Source: Salvator merianae (lineage: Eukaryota; Chordata; Lepidosauria; Squamata; Teiidae). From it: a stretch of DNA of 64,000 bases. Made by a program: the position numbers and the translations under genes. The notes under the pieces were generated by a model. That model did not search any database, had not been told where the DNA came from, and saw only the letters and a program-made list of their open reading frames with translations. This document shows, piece by piece, positions 1 through 55,692 of this stretch (position 1 is the first letter of the stretch; every line of letters begins with the position of its first letter). Where the stretch lies: the NCBI GenBank assembly GCA_003586115.2, contig QVOM02000112.1, positions 44,951,487 to 45,015,486 on the forward strand. Direction: 5' to 3'.

Positions 1-1729
1 CTTTCAGTTTGGGCGTCCCATCTCCCCTACACACTATAGTCTTGATTCATACGACACAACTACATAACATACATTGAGGGCATAGGCTGGCAAAGGCTTT
101 TTTATGATAATGGAAAGAAGTGATAACTGGGTTTCTTTGCATTGGAAACTTCTCTTTCCTTGCAGCTTCTGTTGTAGATTAGAGACTAACCACAGTTTAT
201 AATTATTTCTGATTCTACTCTGTGATTAATCTTAACAATTCTACACTGTGATTAATTTTGTCAATTTTATCACCTGGGATTTGAAGAATAAGAACACGGT
301 TTTTTGTTTTTAATTCTGCTGACAAACAAATAAACAAAAGATGTGGTTTGTCAAAATTTCAAGAGAAATAGGAACATAGAGACAATAGTGCAGGGAGAGT
401 TAGATGTCCCTGGTCTGCTGATCAAAAAGGGCCATCTACTGTAGCAGAGCAGCCCTGCACCTATAGAGTATTGCTGCCTACCTTCACTGCATTGGGTAGG
501 TGGGGCAGCAAAGAGGCTGCATCCAGATATCGGTTACTTATTCCACTATATTTGGATATTCCAGAATAAAATTTTTGTCCCTGGGTGCTGAACTGAAAGT
601 CCCTGTGCCCCTGAACTGAAAGTTTCCAAGAGCTAGTTGGAATATCAACTTCTGTTTCTCACAATCCTCCACATTTATTTACTTGCACAGTGTTTCAGAT
701 CAAGCAGTATGGGCATTATGGAAAGTCTGACTTACTAAAATATTTAAGCCCATCTAAAACTCAGAAAATAAGTTTTTGTGAAAGTTTAGATTCACTTAGA
801 ACTTCTACTACTGTATCCCATTATTAGAATTACCTTGGGACATTATTTATTCCCTGCATACTTTCATCTTCATAGTTATACCAACATGTATCATCTACAA
901 AAATAGTTTTATGTGCTGCTCACAGAACTTTTTTCCACAGTGTCTTGGAATTAAAAAGATGCTCAGGACAATTGTGGCGCATGCATATATTCTCTTCTTT
1001 TTTATTTCCTCAAGGGATTCAACAGAAACAGCATCCTTCTCCACATCTTCATTACTTGGTTACAGCTGAGACACAATGTCCAGCCACATAATAAGAAGAA
1101 TGTATTCCAAGTTTTGAATTTCTGATTTACCACAGTTGGCTGGAAAAAGTGGATTGCCAAATGCACAAAAGTGTGCATGAATAGCTTGCCAGGAAAATGT
1201 GGAATGTATATATTCATTGCTTATCTTCACTTTTCTCAGCATCTTTTTTCTTAGGACGTGTCTTCCTTTTTTTCTGCAGAAGTCATAGAGAGCCAGTACA
1301 ATGTAGTAGTATGAATTGCAGACCCAGAATTACTCTCTGTAATATAAAGAGGTTTCAGCATGATTCTTGCACAAGGCTTCCTTTGCAAGCTACAGTATAT
1401 GGAGGTGCCACAGTTTCCTTCAACTTTTTCCCATAATGACTGCTATCATTTATATTCTTCAGTGACGTCAGTCTTTGCTTACTGGCAGCTTACAGCATTT
1501 ACTTGTATTTTGCTCAGCAGGTATAATTTCTGCAATTCTTTTAGAAGGATCTTAAAAAGCTAATTGCAGTTGTCATAGTCAAAAAGTAAAGGCTGATAAA
1601 TTGATAAATCAATACAGCATACTGCTTGACACTCTACAAAAGTTCTAAAAACACTGCATTAGAAAAGACAGAACAATCCTTATGTTACTCCTTTTCCCCC
1701 TTCTTCTTTTTTAAATTTGGTAGCTCTGT
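1..1729 (-). other. TMEM47 3' untranslated and downstream sequence
   Basis: This stretch lies directly downstream of the TMEM47 stop codon and holds no recognisable coding sequence. On the minus strand, AATAAA hexamers occur at 1001-1006, 846-851 and 674-679, any of which could be a poly(A) signal. The true end cannot be chosen from sequence alone, and the UTR could run past the window edge. A copy of the terminus GGCTGCATCCAGATATC at about 514-530 resembles the end of the repeat at 53141-53628, so a transposon fragment may lie here. Confidence 0.5.
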
Positions 1730-45164
<43,435 letters not shown>

Positions 45165-45564
45165 TCAGGGAAGCGGAGATCGCTTCTGACCCTTTTCCTT
45201 CCAGCCCCCGACGATCAGGTGCAGCAGCGGAGAGGGAGGCGGCGAAAGTGGTAGCGGCGGTAACGGCAGCGGCAGCTCCCTCCAGTCGCCCCTTCTCACA
45301 TCGCGCAACCCAGCAGCTCTCGCTACCCACCACCTTACTCCTCCCCCTGCCTCGGGAATGGGCGGGCGGCGGCGCTGCACAGGGGCCAGCAACGACGTCG
45401 AGGTGCACACGTCACTGCCAGGGCTTCTTTCTTCCTCCCGGGCGGCCGGGCGAGAGGCTTCGGTGTGCTCTGGCCGTCACCGCCCCGCTGGCACCAGGAG
45501 GTCCTTTGCCCACCCTTCAGTCGCCGCGGTGCGCCTGGCACAGAACTAGTTTCCCGAGGAGAGA

Positions 45565-46655
45565 GAGGAGTGGCCCAATTATTCTCTTACTCTACAGCCA
45601 AAAAAGACAGGAAAAGTCTGCTGGGCTCCTCGAAGGCTGAACTCTTTTATTGTATTCAAAATGTGGACTGAGATCTGATGGACCAAATGTTTGTCTCTCT
45701 TTCTCTTCCCCCAGTTCCTGGACCTTTATTCTGAGCTCCGGAACTTTAGTCAGGGAGGGAGGGCGCAAGGGCAGAAGGCGAAGATAGAAAGAAAAGGCCA
45801 GATGAAGGAGGGGTAATTATGAAATTAACAGTTGTACAACTGGCGCCGGCATCCAGGCTTGGGAGAAACACACACGGCAATCTGAACCATTTCTGCTCCG
45901 AAATAAGTCTCATGGTGCCCAGTAGTGCTTTTTTCTTTACCAACGCATTGGTATCCCGGCTCTCTTCTGCACTGCTCAAGGCGGTGCGCGTTATTGTCCT
46001 CCTCCCCATTTTATCCTCACAACAACCCTGCATGGAAGGTTAGGCTGAGGGAATGGAGATATTTTTGTGCGTAAGAGCGAAGGCAGCTTCCGATATTTAA
46101 AACATAAAGTGAAGCCATAAAATTAACACCGGAATAGTTCTGAAATGAGTAGAACCACATATCCATTAAAGCCTTACAGTAAAAATGCTGGCTTCCAGGA
46201 TAAGGGGAGGTTAGGACTGCAGCCCGGATGGGTCTCATCCGTGTCAGCGCTTCTGGCCTTAACTTAGAAGTGATTTTGATGAGCGATCGCTGGGGAGAGC
46301 TCTACTTCCAGTTTTTCACAAGTTTGCTGTTAAACAGTTCCATGGCGCAGAAATGATTTCCCGGAGCTTCTGTTTCCTAGGGATCCATCATCCACCTCTG
46401 TGTCCTCTTTGATGCCTTCTGTTTGGTTTGCACTGGTGGTGGACCGAATTGCTTCAAAGCAAATTGAAGGCTGCCATAGGCAAACGACTGGCCATAGAAA
46501 GCAACTCACTCATAGGTTGGGGGATATCTTCTGGCTTTCCGTATAAAGTTTCCTTTTGGAATCTATTTTCTGCTTTCCCTGGTTACCTTTTTAAATTCAT
46601 TGTAATGTTATTTGAAATACCCAGTTAATTTCCCTTTTGTGTGGGCAATAGAAAA
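45565..46655. other. Upstream flank of TMEM47, no gene recognised
   Basis: Immediately upstream of the CpG-rich region. No exon or repeat recognised. It could contain proximal regulatory sequence. Confidence 0.45.
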
Positions 46656-46656
46656 A

Positions 46657-46850
46657 GAGAGGCTATAGCTCAGGGGTAAAGCAAACTGGAGAGCAGAGGG
46701 TTGCCGGTTCGATCCCCAGCCATTCGCTGGAACTAGGCAATGGTAAACCACTTCTGTATGCCTGATAAGAAAACTGCATCAAGGTGCCCATGCAGTCAAC
46801 CAGGAATCAGCCATGGCTCAGTGGTACCCAACAACAAATGAAGATGGTGT
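46657..46850 (+). mobile_element. tRNA-derived SINE, well preserved
   Basis: It has RNA polymerase III internal promoter boxes: A box TAGCTCAGGGGTAAAGC and B box GGTTCGATCCC, about 40 bases apart, close to tRNA consensus. After the tRNA-like head come GGTAAACCACTTCTG, GAAAACTGCATCAAGGTGCC and CAGTCAACCAGGA, ending near ACCCAACAACAAATG. The copy at 8608-8800 shares this order. Confidence 0.85.
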
Positions 46851-46854
46851 TGCA

Positions 46855-48192
46855 GACTCACTGAGAAGAGGCTGGGGCTCTGAAGGGGCTGTAGCAAGTG
46901 GCGGTCCTGTCCTCATTCCATTTCTAATCCATCTTTTTTAACCTAGAATGTTCATGAGGGGAGGAGGAGCAGTCTGGTGTGGGAATGATCCCACCTAGAA
47001 ATGATCCATTTCTAGGACACCTCAGATATTTGTTTCTAATTTACTGCATGTGAGCACAGCCTTTGCATAAGCTGCTGAGTGTTGATGGTACTGCATAATA
47101 TGAACTGAAATAATAAGCATTATTGTATAGTATGATGGTGGAATCTCATCCTCTAAAAGTTGGATGAAATTAGATCCCTTGTCTGAATTGGAGTGCTTTT
47201 GGTTGTAGAGTGCAGTCATAATGAAATTGTGGGAATTAGGCTGGAGTGACAGTATTTTAAGAGGAATAATGTTATTGCCAGTGTGGAAAAATATCCACTA
47301 TACTAAAGCAGCCCCCTCCCATAAAACCATTAACAATAGCAGAATGCCTCCGTGATAAAGGAAGAAGTTCAATGCAAAGAAACAGTCGTGTGGCCCTTAC
47401 TTTGCTTAATTGCTATTATGTGGGGGATGGTAAATTTGCATACAAATTGGCTGGAACAGCAAGGCATGAAGTTCTGTACATAGCATTTCATTTAAAGGGA
47501 TGGTGATGGGTGAAATAATGTTTGCATCCACATGTGCAGCTGAAGGAGCAGGATCCAGGACAGGAGGCACAGGATCTGGAGTTGGTCATTTTGTTATTCC
47601 TCTGAAACGATCCCAGGGGAAAATGGCACTTCTCCCTCCATGCAAATGTTGCCACCAGCCCCACCTTGCAAGGAGCTTTACTTACAGGAAAGGGGACTGG
47701 TGGTAATTGCAGCAGCATGGAAACTTCCGGAGTTGGTCAGCTTTGGATGCCCAGACCTTGAGATGCCTAGGAGGTGCCCCCTTCTGCTTGTGGATGCAAC
47801 CAGTGGTTTCAATTCTAATTAGAATGCTATTGCTTTAGTCCTGATATTATTCCTCTTGTGGACAAATTCCATTTTAGACATTTCAACTTCATCCTGATCG
47901 AACGGTTTCTGTTTCCAGTGTTCAGGAATTAGTAGCAATTAATTGAGTGCCCCTGACCCACAGAGTTTATATATGTATATATACTGTATAGTAAATAAAA
48001 TGAAGCAAAGGAGAAGGAAACTCCCAAGAGCCTGCCACTCTGAGCATGCCTTGTAACCAATAACTAGCTATTGCAAGACTGGAGAAGAAACATGAAGCCA
48101 AATCAGAGGTAGATGGATGGGCAACGCTAAAAGTGAGGTGGGCAATGCTAGCGAACTGCAGAAGTGATCAGAAGTATTCCAGATGCTAACAC
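46855..48192. other. Intergenic, nothing recognised
   Basis: No gene or repeat family recognised. A short TATATATGTATATATA run is near 47968-47985. Confidence 0.5.
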
Positions 48193-48195
48193 TTA

Positions 48196-48633
48196 GGGCC
48201 TGTTTGTACTGTACAGCCCAGAATGGTATAATAATACCATTCTAGGCTGTACAAGACTCAGTGGCGTGGTGGGCGTCTGCACTGTGAGGGCTGGAACAGC
48301 CCCACACCAGGCTTCCAGCACTCACAGTGCAGATGGCTGGCCTGACTGCCATGACAGCAGCCACAGCAATGTCCAGCCGTTACCATAGCAATCGGGATTA
48401 TAGCGCATGACTGCGCAGCTGCAGCCACACCACACTGTTCACTCACAGTGTTTGCACCCAGAAGAGGGTGTGAATGCTGCTGACCAGGAGCAATCCAGCT
48501 GTACCTGGTCCACAGCTAGTAGCATCCGGGAGCAGCTGTTGACAGTCCCAGATGCTACAGTGGCAGAGCCATGTGAACACACTTACCAAGTGAGTGTCTG
48601 ATTGCTCACTACAGGTAAGGTGTGAATAGGTCC
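48196..48633 (-). mobile_element. Non-autonomous DNA element, GGGCCTGTTTGTACTG end
   Basis: The ends GGGCCTGTTTGTACTG and GGTGTGAATAGGTCC are imperfect inverted repeats. Flanks TTA (48193-48195) and TTT (48634-48636) differ by one base. Inside the left end is a short perfect hairpin (CCAGAATGGTATAATAATACCATTCTAGG at about 48217-48245). Phrases like GGAGCAGCTG and CACTCACAGTG link it to 55693-56353. Confidence 0.68.
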
Positions 48634-48639
48634 TTTATT

Positions 48640-51365
48640 TTCAGTCCTCAGTTGAGCCTCTGTTTCTAACACTTAAGCAGGAGTGCTTTGTCTATGTACC
48701 TATGTATACCAATGAAACAGGAGCAGCCTTGGAAAAAAAACTAATGTCTTTACCAACAATAACAAAGTAAAAGGGGAAAACTCCAAACAGCCCAGTGGAG
48801 GATGAAGTCCGTTCAGTGGCTCAACAATGCTGAAGGCATGGCACTGAACACTAGGTAGAAGGGTGAATGAATGCACAGTAGTTTAGCACACTGTATGAGA
48901 CTACTCCACAGTGCAATATGTTCTTGTAGGTCACGAGTGTATGGTCTGTCGTTACTCTTTTCTATGCCATTCCTTTCTGGAATCTAAACAGAGTGGTATT
49001 CGCTGTAGAGCTGTTTTTTAACGCACGCTAAAATGCAGACGGCTTCATTCCGTTTACATTATATACTAGACACCATCAATCTATCCTCATTTGTTATGCT
49101 TGTCATGCCTTTTCATCAATTCTTCTCCTTTTTTTTTAATATGCCCCAGAGGCCTTTGAATCCCTTGCAGACTTGAATCAATTTTCACAGTTTTGAAATC
49201 AATCCATTTTCCAGTTTACATCCCTCTACTTGTTCCCTCCAACCTCCCCCCCACACTCCTTCTTTTTTTTTTTTTTTTAATTTGGCTGCATCCATTCTTG
49301 TAACAATTTGTTCAGACAAACACCCAAACCAAACACTTTCAGGAATATGATTAAAGCCAAAGTGCTTGTTTGGGAGTGAGTCCAGCTTGGCCGACAGGCA
49401 TGCGAAATTCCACATCATGCAAGTGCTTGACCGTGCAAATAGATGTCTCCTTTGAACACATGGGCCAGGCAGCCTTTTATAAGAAATATCTGCCAATTTT
49501 TAAGAATGTGTGTTGACCTTCGTAACACCTCTGACCTGGAGCAACTGAGATGTGTAAAAAGGCACCCATGTGCTTGCTTATCACAATGCTCAGTCTTGGC
49601 CTAAACTTTGTGCATGTTATTGTATGAACAAATCCACCAAAGACATTCTTGAACAATACTCCTTTTTCGTTTTAGAGGCTGCTCATAGTTCGTTTCAGTT
49701 CTGATGAACCATTATTTCTAGGTCAATAATGAATCAGTTTGGGCAGGGGAGAAAATGCATCAGGAAAAAACAAGAGGCAAAGAAATGTGTTTGAAGCCAA
49801 CAGTTTCCAGCTGTTTGTCTTGATTCAAATGTAATTATTTTCCACAAGAACTGAAGATGAGACGTGAAATTATGTTTCTGGGTCAGAGTTTGCAGTGAAG
49901 TATGCAAGTAATTCATTTTAAGACACAAACATGCTGTGGCTGTTTTGTACTGAAAATAATTTCTACCTCATAATACTGTATCTTGGGAGTATCTGTATAG
50001 TGGGTTGTGATGGTGGTTCAAACATGTTGTTGCTGGTAGAGCGAAGGGCAAAACAGCTAAAAAGTGCTGTTAGGGGTCAGAATAAATAAAGCTAATTGTA
50101 GGTGAGACACTGTGAAGGCTGCAATTCTATTCAAATCTATATGAACATTGATCCTACTGACCAGAATGAATTAAACTCTCATTAGCTGATCCTGAATTGA
50201 AACATACATGAAGAAGAAAAGGAGAGTGGATTTGGAATCTAGGCTGCTGAGCTGGTTGCTTGCCCAGAAGTGGAGAGGAGGAAGGCAAACCAAGGGCCGA
50301 AACCACCTGATGGGGGCACCTGTAGGATCCTGCCCACCTACTCTCTCAGCCCCTCCTTTCCTCATCTTTTATGAAGCAATCTGTGTATTTCTGCACCTAC
50401 AGAACTGCATAGTTGCACAGATTTTTTTTTTAAAGAGTCAGAGGAAACTGGAGGTGGATAACAAAAACCCTCCCTCTGCCCACTCAGGAAAGTTTGAGTA
50501 CTCTTGCATGTTCACACTCTGAAAATATAGCTGGATTATGGAACAGAAACAGTCTGTGTGGGGATAATCCGAATACCAGACAGTTTGGATTTTGAAGGGG
50601 GATGCCTTGGACAAAATTCAGGAGGACACTTTTGGCTGTGATCCCTGGGAATTAGAGACTGCTTGAGACCTTCTTAAACATCAGGTGTGACCACAGCTCT
50701 TGTATCATACTATATTTGTTGCATGGTCTGTAGCTATTATAATTGGTTGGTAAGCCTAAAAAGTCATGGCTAATCTCAGCATTCCTTTCATCTGATGAGA
50801 ATTGTTAATTAAAACATGTAACTAAAACTGGAAAATGAGAATGTAATTATAAAATGATAAAATACATACTAGAGCCTAACTATGAACAACAATCCCAGAA
50901 TGTTAATCACAGTCATACTTGAAGACTTGTCTTGGTTATTCTAGAAGGCACCATAGTAATAACGTTTCTAAGATATACATAATATGGAACAAAATGTTAT
51001 CTTGTGCGTTCTTTCAAATGTTGAAAAAATAACACCCATATATTATTTTTCCTTCTGTGCACATCCTGTGCTATGGTTCCCCCCTCCTACATACCTGTAA
51101 GATAAGAATAGGTAGTATATGAAGGAAATGTTTCTAGAGGTTAAGTGATTATTCTTCAAAAGAGAAACAGATGCACCTGAATGAACATCCTACACTAGAA
51201 CTGAAATGCAGTTTAGAGGGCTGAACACTTAATTAATTTCAGGATAAGTTTTAACCAATATGGTGTTATCAGTCTTTTGTTTCCATTCCGTATCAATAAA
51301 GAGAAAGAGCTGTGCTAGAGCAATCCTAAGCCTGTAACTTTTTTGTCTAGTCCTTCTCAGGTATG
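48640..51365. other. Intergenic, nothing recognised
   Basis: No gene seen. It includes a T run at 49264-49279. Frames here have no recognised domain. Confidence 0.5.
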
Positions 51366-51369
51366 GACA

Positions 51370-51480
51370 GACACACACACAGGAGGAGGAGGGGGGGAGA
51401 GGAGGAGGAGAAGGGGGAGAGGAGGAGGAGGAGGAGNNNNNNNNNNNNNNNNNGGGGAAGAGGGACAGGGGGAAGAGGAG
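51370..51480. repeat. GGA-rich simple repeat containing an assembly gap
   Basis: A CACACACACA stub is followed by a purine tract of GGAGGA and GGGGGAGA units on plus, interrupted by 17 N at 51437-51453 and continuing to about 51483. The gap sits inside the repeat, so its real length is unknown. Frames that span it are artefacts. Confidence 0.95.
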
Positions 51481-51489
51481 AAAATATAT

Positions 51490-52120
51490 TATGATACTCC
51501 ACATTGAAAATATGAAAGTTGTTTGAGATGCAGAGATGATGGGCAGAAAACATTTAAGTCTTTGTCGTGCAGCAAAGGGAAGAAGCCTGTGGTTATGAAG
51601 TCTCTTTATTATCTTCTGACATGATATTACACTATGCAGCCAAGTGAGTCACTGGGAACCTCCAAGCCAACACACTAGAGGATCTGGCTTAATTTTTGAT
51701 GCCTATAAGAATTCATATTTGCATTGAATCTCTTAGAACCCTTTCTCCAGATGGTTACTTTTTATATTACAGAGTCTTTTCTTTCTTTGTGGCTTGAAAC
51801 TTTGTATGTACCTGGAAGCAAGCAAAATCAGGTTGTATTTATTGCTGACATAATTGATATAGTTCCTGAGGTGGTGAGGAAGGTTGCTTGTATATGGGCT
51901 CTTGAATTCATATGTTGTAGCAATTGCTACTGATGGCATGACCTCTCAGAAGCTATCAGCTGATTTGAATTCCATTTTAGGCCCATAATACTTCCTGTTC
52001 CTTCTGGTTTGCTGAAAGTTTTAATTAATGTACCTATTGGATGTTATAGTTTTGAAACATATAGATGCAACAGTCCCAAAGTACCACTTATCATTTGTAC
52101 ACTCATTTTTTCTTTTCACA
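51490..52120. other. Intergenic, nothing recognised
   Basis: No gene or repeat recognised. Confidence 0.5.
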
Positions 52121-52125
52121 TTTAT

Positions 52126-52795
52126 CCATTTATCCAGAATATTTTTAATCGATCTCTTTCCCAAAGGTCTCAGATTCGGTCGTACCAAACATTAAAAACA
52201 AAGCCTAACAAAGTGTAATTAAAATATAGTACTAGCCATATAGTGCAGGACAACAAAAGAAGGAACCTTAAACATCAAAGGCTGGGTGAAGAGGCATTAT
52301 TTAAACATGTCACTGAAAGGGATATTATGTAGGTGCCTGGCATACTTCAAGAGGAAACCTGTTCCAAAGCCTGGGTGTCTTCACAGAAAAAGCTAACTCC
52401 ATGCCACCATCTTCCAAAAATCTAAGGGTTATGGGGCTACAAAGAAAGACTTAGCATATTATGTTAATGGCTAGGCAGGTGTGTATGGGATTAGGCAGGT
52501 ATTTGGCATCCAAACCATTCACGACTTCTTATGTAAGTGGTCCACACCTAAAATCAGTCTTGGTAGCAAATAGTGCATATTTTTTAAGGATGATATAATA
52601 TGTGTCCAGCTGGCTGCATTCAGCACTTGTTTCTGGACTGTCTTCAGTGGTAGTTCCACATACAACACACTGCTGTAGTTTAGTCTGGAGGGTTCCAGAG
52701 TGCCAATCATTATGGCCAAGTTGTCCCTGTCCAGGAGCAGCTGAATGATGAACCAAACTGGAGAAAGAATTAAGCACTTTTTCATTCTTCATAGA
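52126..52795 (-). pseudogene. L2-type LINE fragment: reverse-transcriptase C-terminus and 3' end
   Basis: The minus strand reads LLLDRDNLAIMIGTLEPSRL then NYSSVLYVELPLKTVQ and VLNAASW at about 52600-52760, the decayed form of the L2 block LDYCNALYVGLPLKTVQ...LVQNAAA. Lower coordinates (52126-52330) hold its 3' end: CAAAGGTCTCAGATTCGG and GGCTGGGTGAAGAGGCATTA. Frameshifts and missing residues show it is dead. Confidence 0.85.
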
Positions 52796-52849
52796 GCAAA
52801 TATGATCCTGTAGTGGGTTGGGGGAAGATTGTAGTTTGATTGTGCTATG

Positions 52850-52925
52850 TCTTAATGTTTCTTATTAATTGTAACCCACCTTAGGACCATATGATGAACA
52901 GTGAAATATACATGACTTAATATAA
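52850..52925 (+). mobile_element. L2-type LINE 3' end, plus orientation
   Basis: TTAATTGTAACCCACCTTAG, GACCATATGATGAACAGTG and AAATATACATGAC make a plus-oriented L2-like 3' end. It lies some 55 bases beyond the minus-oriented L2 fragment, so the two are separate insertions facing opposite ways. Confidence 0.55.
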
Positions 52926-53140
52926 ATGGCTTGGAATGAATAGTGTATATTATTACTTTATTCACCATTAAGTATGCACACAAACCTACATGCATGCATG
53001 TGCATGCATACACTTTACAGAGCAAATTATTTCTACCTGCAAAAGCCCACCCTTCTCAGAAACCCATCCAAATGCTACTTTTTCATTTTCTTTTGTTTCC
53101 TGGGTGCTAAAGAAAAGAATCTCATGGTGAAATATACCAA

Positions 53141-53628
53141 GGCTGTCTTCAGATATCAAAAGAAAAATGCAGGATCTTGCTTAGATCCCACAATTTCCTC
53201 CTGCCTACCCTACCAGATGGCAGGGTGAAATTGCAGGGCAAGCCTAGGTTCTTACCTCACCTGGCATTGCTCCTACGATTGCATGATGAGTACATCTGGG
53301 TATTTCAATGGCACTAATACCCAGAAGTGCACAAGTGCCCATCCCCACGTTTGCACAGTGGGCATTGGTGGTCCAGTTTCATCCCTGTGCATGTGCAGTG
53401 TCCATTTTCTTCAAAATGGATCCTGGGAGCAAACACTCAGACAAGTTAAGGGGTATTGCTATTCTGGGAAAATCTGGCTTGGGAGTTGATTTTCCCAGAA
53501 TAGCAATGTTCTGGGATTTCACACTTATAATCTGGGACTATATTGAGATTGCCACAGATACTGTGTGTGGCAATCTTAATATGGTGCTGGGGTAATCCTG
53601 GGTTTCAGACCCTGTCTGGATGCAGCCC
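53141..53628 (+). mobile_element. DNA element with GGCTGTCTTCAGA / TCTGGATGCAGCCC ends
   Basis: The left end GGCTGTCTTCAGATATC and the right end CTGTCTGGATGCAGCCC are imperfect inverted repeats. The interior matches 26245-26595 over several phrases and contains an internal hairpin around TATTGCTATTCTGGGAAAAT and its complement (53452-53510). No target duplication is obvious (CAA and AGG). Further single termini of this type are at about 514 and 55071-55088. Confidence 0.65.
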
Positions 53629-53634
53629 AGGTCT

Positions 53635-54885
53635 TGGTGAACCCCAGCTATTCAAGCCTGCCTGCTTCCTCAGTATTGCCATGCCTCCTCCAAATTAACC
53701 TCACAAGTAGATTCTATGTGACTCCACCTTGTCTGCTGTGCACATTTGGCCACTCACTGCAAAAATGGTACCAGGATGTTCTGTTGTGCATTGAAGTCAT
53801 TCTACTCTCAGATACTAAAAGCTATTTCTGAGGACAAAGTATGGGAGAGCTGGAAATCCGTGTGGACAGTGCTGTCCTACCTCTACCACACCTCATGATT
53901 ACAACAGGTGCAAGGAAATGGGGCAAAAGAGGCCAATCTACAGTGGTCCTGCTTCTACATCCCATTGAGAATTGACCTTCCACTTCTGTCATCTGGGCAT
54001 CCAGCATTCTAGGATGTCAAATGCTAGTTATGTATTTAACTCCCGGTCTAAAAGTGGCTGTGACAGAAAAAAACATGTGGAGTGGGGAGCACTATCTGGC
54101 CATAGCTCACGATAGAAGGAAAGGAAGGTGAATAGGTGGTAATTAGTACTCCCTTTAGTTTATTAAATTTCTCTTCATGCCTTTCTGCTTCTTTTGGACT
54201 GCTCTAAGTCCAAGTTAAGTGCAAGCTGCTGCTGTTGCTGCTTAAAGCCATTTCTGAGCCATGGTCTGTCATAGAGAACCTGCAAGGTTCTTGCTACTGG
54301 GAGTAAGGTGTAAAGGACTTGAAAGTAGGATTCTGTGTCTTCTCAGATGCTCTTGGAATCCACCTCCCATTAGCCTCAGCCAGCATAGCCAAGGATAAAG
54401 ATAATGTTCATGGCAACAGTCATTCAGCATAATCTGGAAGGTATCTATGGCAGGACAACAGCTGATCCTGCTGCAGGAAGGGTTAGAACATTTCCTTTTC
54501 CAACCCACTGCAGTGCAAACATCAAAGCTGAAGCACATTCATTTACTGGCTTTGATGTTTCTGTCTGACTCTGTTTTCAGAGATGCAGGAGATGGCTGAC
54601 TGTGAAAACAGGGCTGTGGGTGTCAACATGAGAGAAGCGTGGCAGGTAGATCTGAACAGCAGCAGAACAGGAGAGAGGTGAAAAGCACTGTTAAAGGAAG
54701 ATATAAAAATGCTGACAATGTGTCAAAATCACAGCTGGTCTGGCAGACAATCCTGACACCATAGTAGTCCACTGGCCACCTAATTCATAGTAAATTCATT
54801 ACCATCTTTCACCTGGCATTGAACTAGCTTACTGGGCATCTTCCAAGACACCTCTGGCTTTGTTTCAATAGCAAATTCCAGGAGC
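53635..54885. other. Intergenic, nothing recognised
   Basis: No gene recognised. A short CTGCTGCTGTTGCTGCT run lies at 54226-54242. Confidence 0.5.
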
Positions 54886-54888
54886 TTC

Positions 54889-54922
54889 CAAATGCACGCG
54901 CGTGCGCATGCACACACACACA
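54889..54922. repeat. Alternating purine-pyrimidine tract
   Basis: GCACGCGCGTGCGCATGCAC followed by ACACACACA. Strict purine-pyrimidine alternation with CG steps is the classical sequence preference for Z-DNA. No functional role is implied. Confidence 0.85.
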
Positions 54923-54924
54923 AA

Positions 54925-55690
54925 AGGAAGGGGAATGCATGTAATGAGCTCCAAAAAGTTGTTATCGGAGCAATGTCACAGGATTCTTACTAGACACTGG
55001 GTAAGTTGATTCAGGACCAGAGGAGCCTATGTATATCTGGTAGGCCATGTCAAGAATGGGCATTGATCCTTGATGTCTGGATGCAGCCTTAGTGTTTTCT
55101 TTCATTTTGTGGGGAAATCACTTTTGACAGCACTTTCTCACTCCACTGTAACAGGGTGCCAATTCAACAGGTGTGGAATTCTTGTGACCTTAGAGCTCTC
55201 CCATGGCATTTAAATCCTTTTCTTTAATAATATTTTGCTATCTTTCCACACTTGCTGGTGGACAGGACTAACACATGTACTAGGAGCCTCCTTTCCACAT
55301 GCTGGTGTTATCTAAAGGAAGCCCCACACCCCACTGGTATGCTCCATTCACACAGGATGGAACATAGAGCAGACCAGGAGGCCCAAAATGGTGGGCTTGC
55401 CTTGCCTACTGGCGTACTAGGGGGTGGTATACCAGAACATGGTTCAGCATTCCACACAACCCCTTGCACGGGCACAACAAAACTTGCCACTGCAATGGGT
55501 CCCCCAGGCCTTTAGAGCTTTCCAAAATTGTCCATACCAACTCTGAAGCTGGTGTAAACTTCAGAGCTGGCACAAGGGCTGCAATGAAACAGGTCATTCC
55601 AATGCAGAGAGCCTTGGGAAATATCCATCCTAGTGGGATCTGATCTACTTGGTCCAACCTACTGAAGGCAAGCATAGAAAAACTCTTATT
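54925..55690. other. Intergenic, no gene; one transposon terminus
   Basis: GATGTCTGGATGCAGCC at 55072-55088 matches the right terminus of the element at 53141-53628. The left partner was not found. Confidence 0.45.
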
Positions 55691-55692
55691 TA

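Noticed and set aside
1002..1242. Small minus-strand frames downstream of TMEM47
   Set aside because: They lie in probable 3' UTR and have no recognisable motif.
51229..51553. Serine- and leucine-rich peptides on minus
   Set aside because: They are translations of the GGA simple repeat and pass through the N gap.
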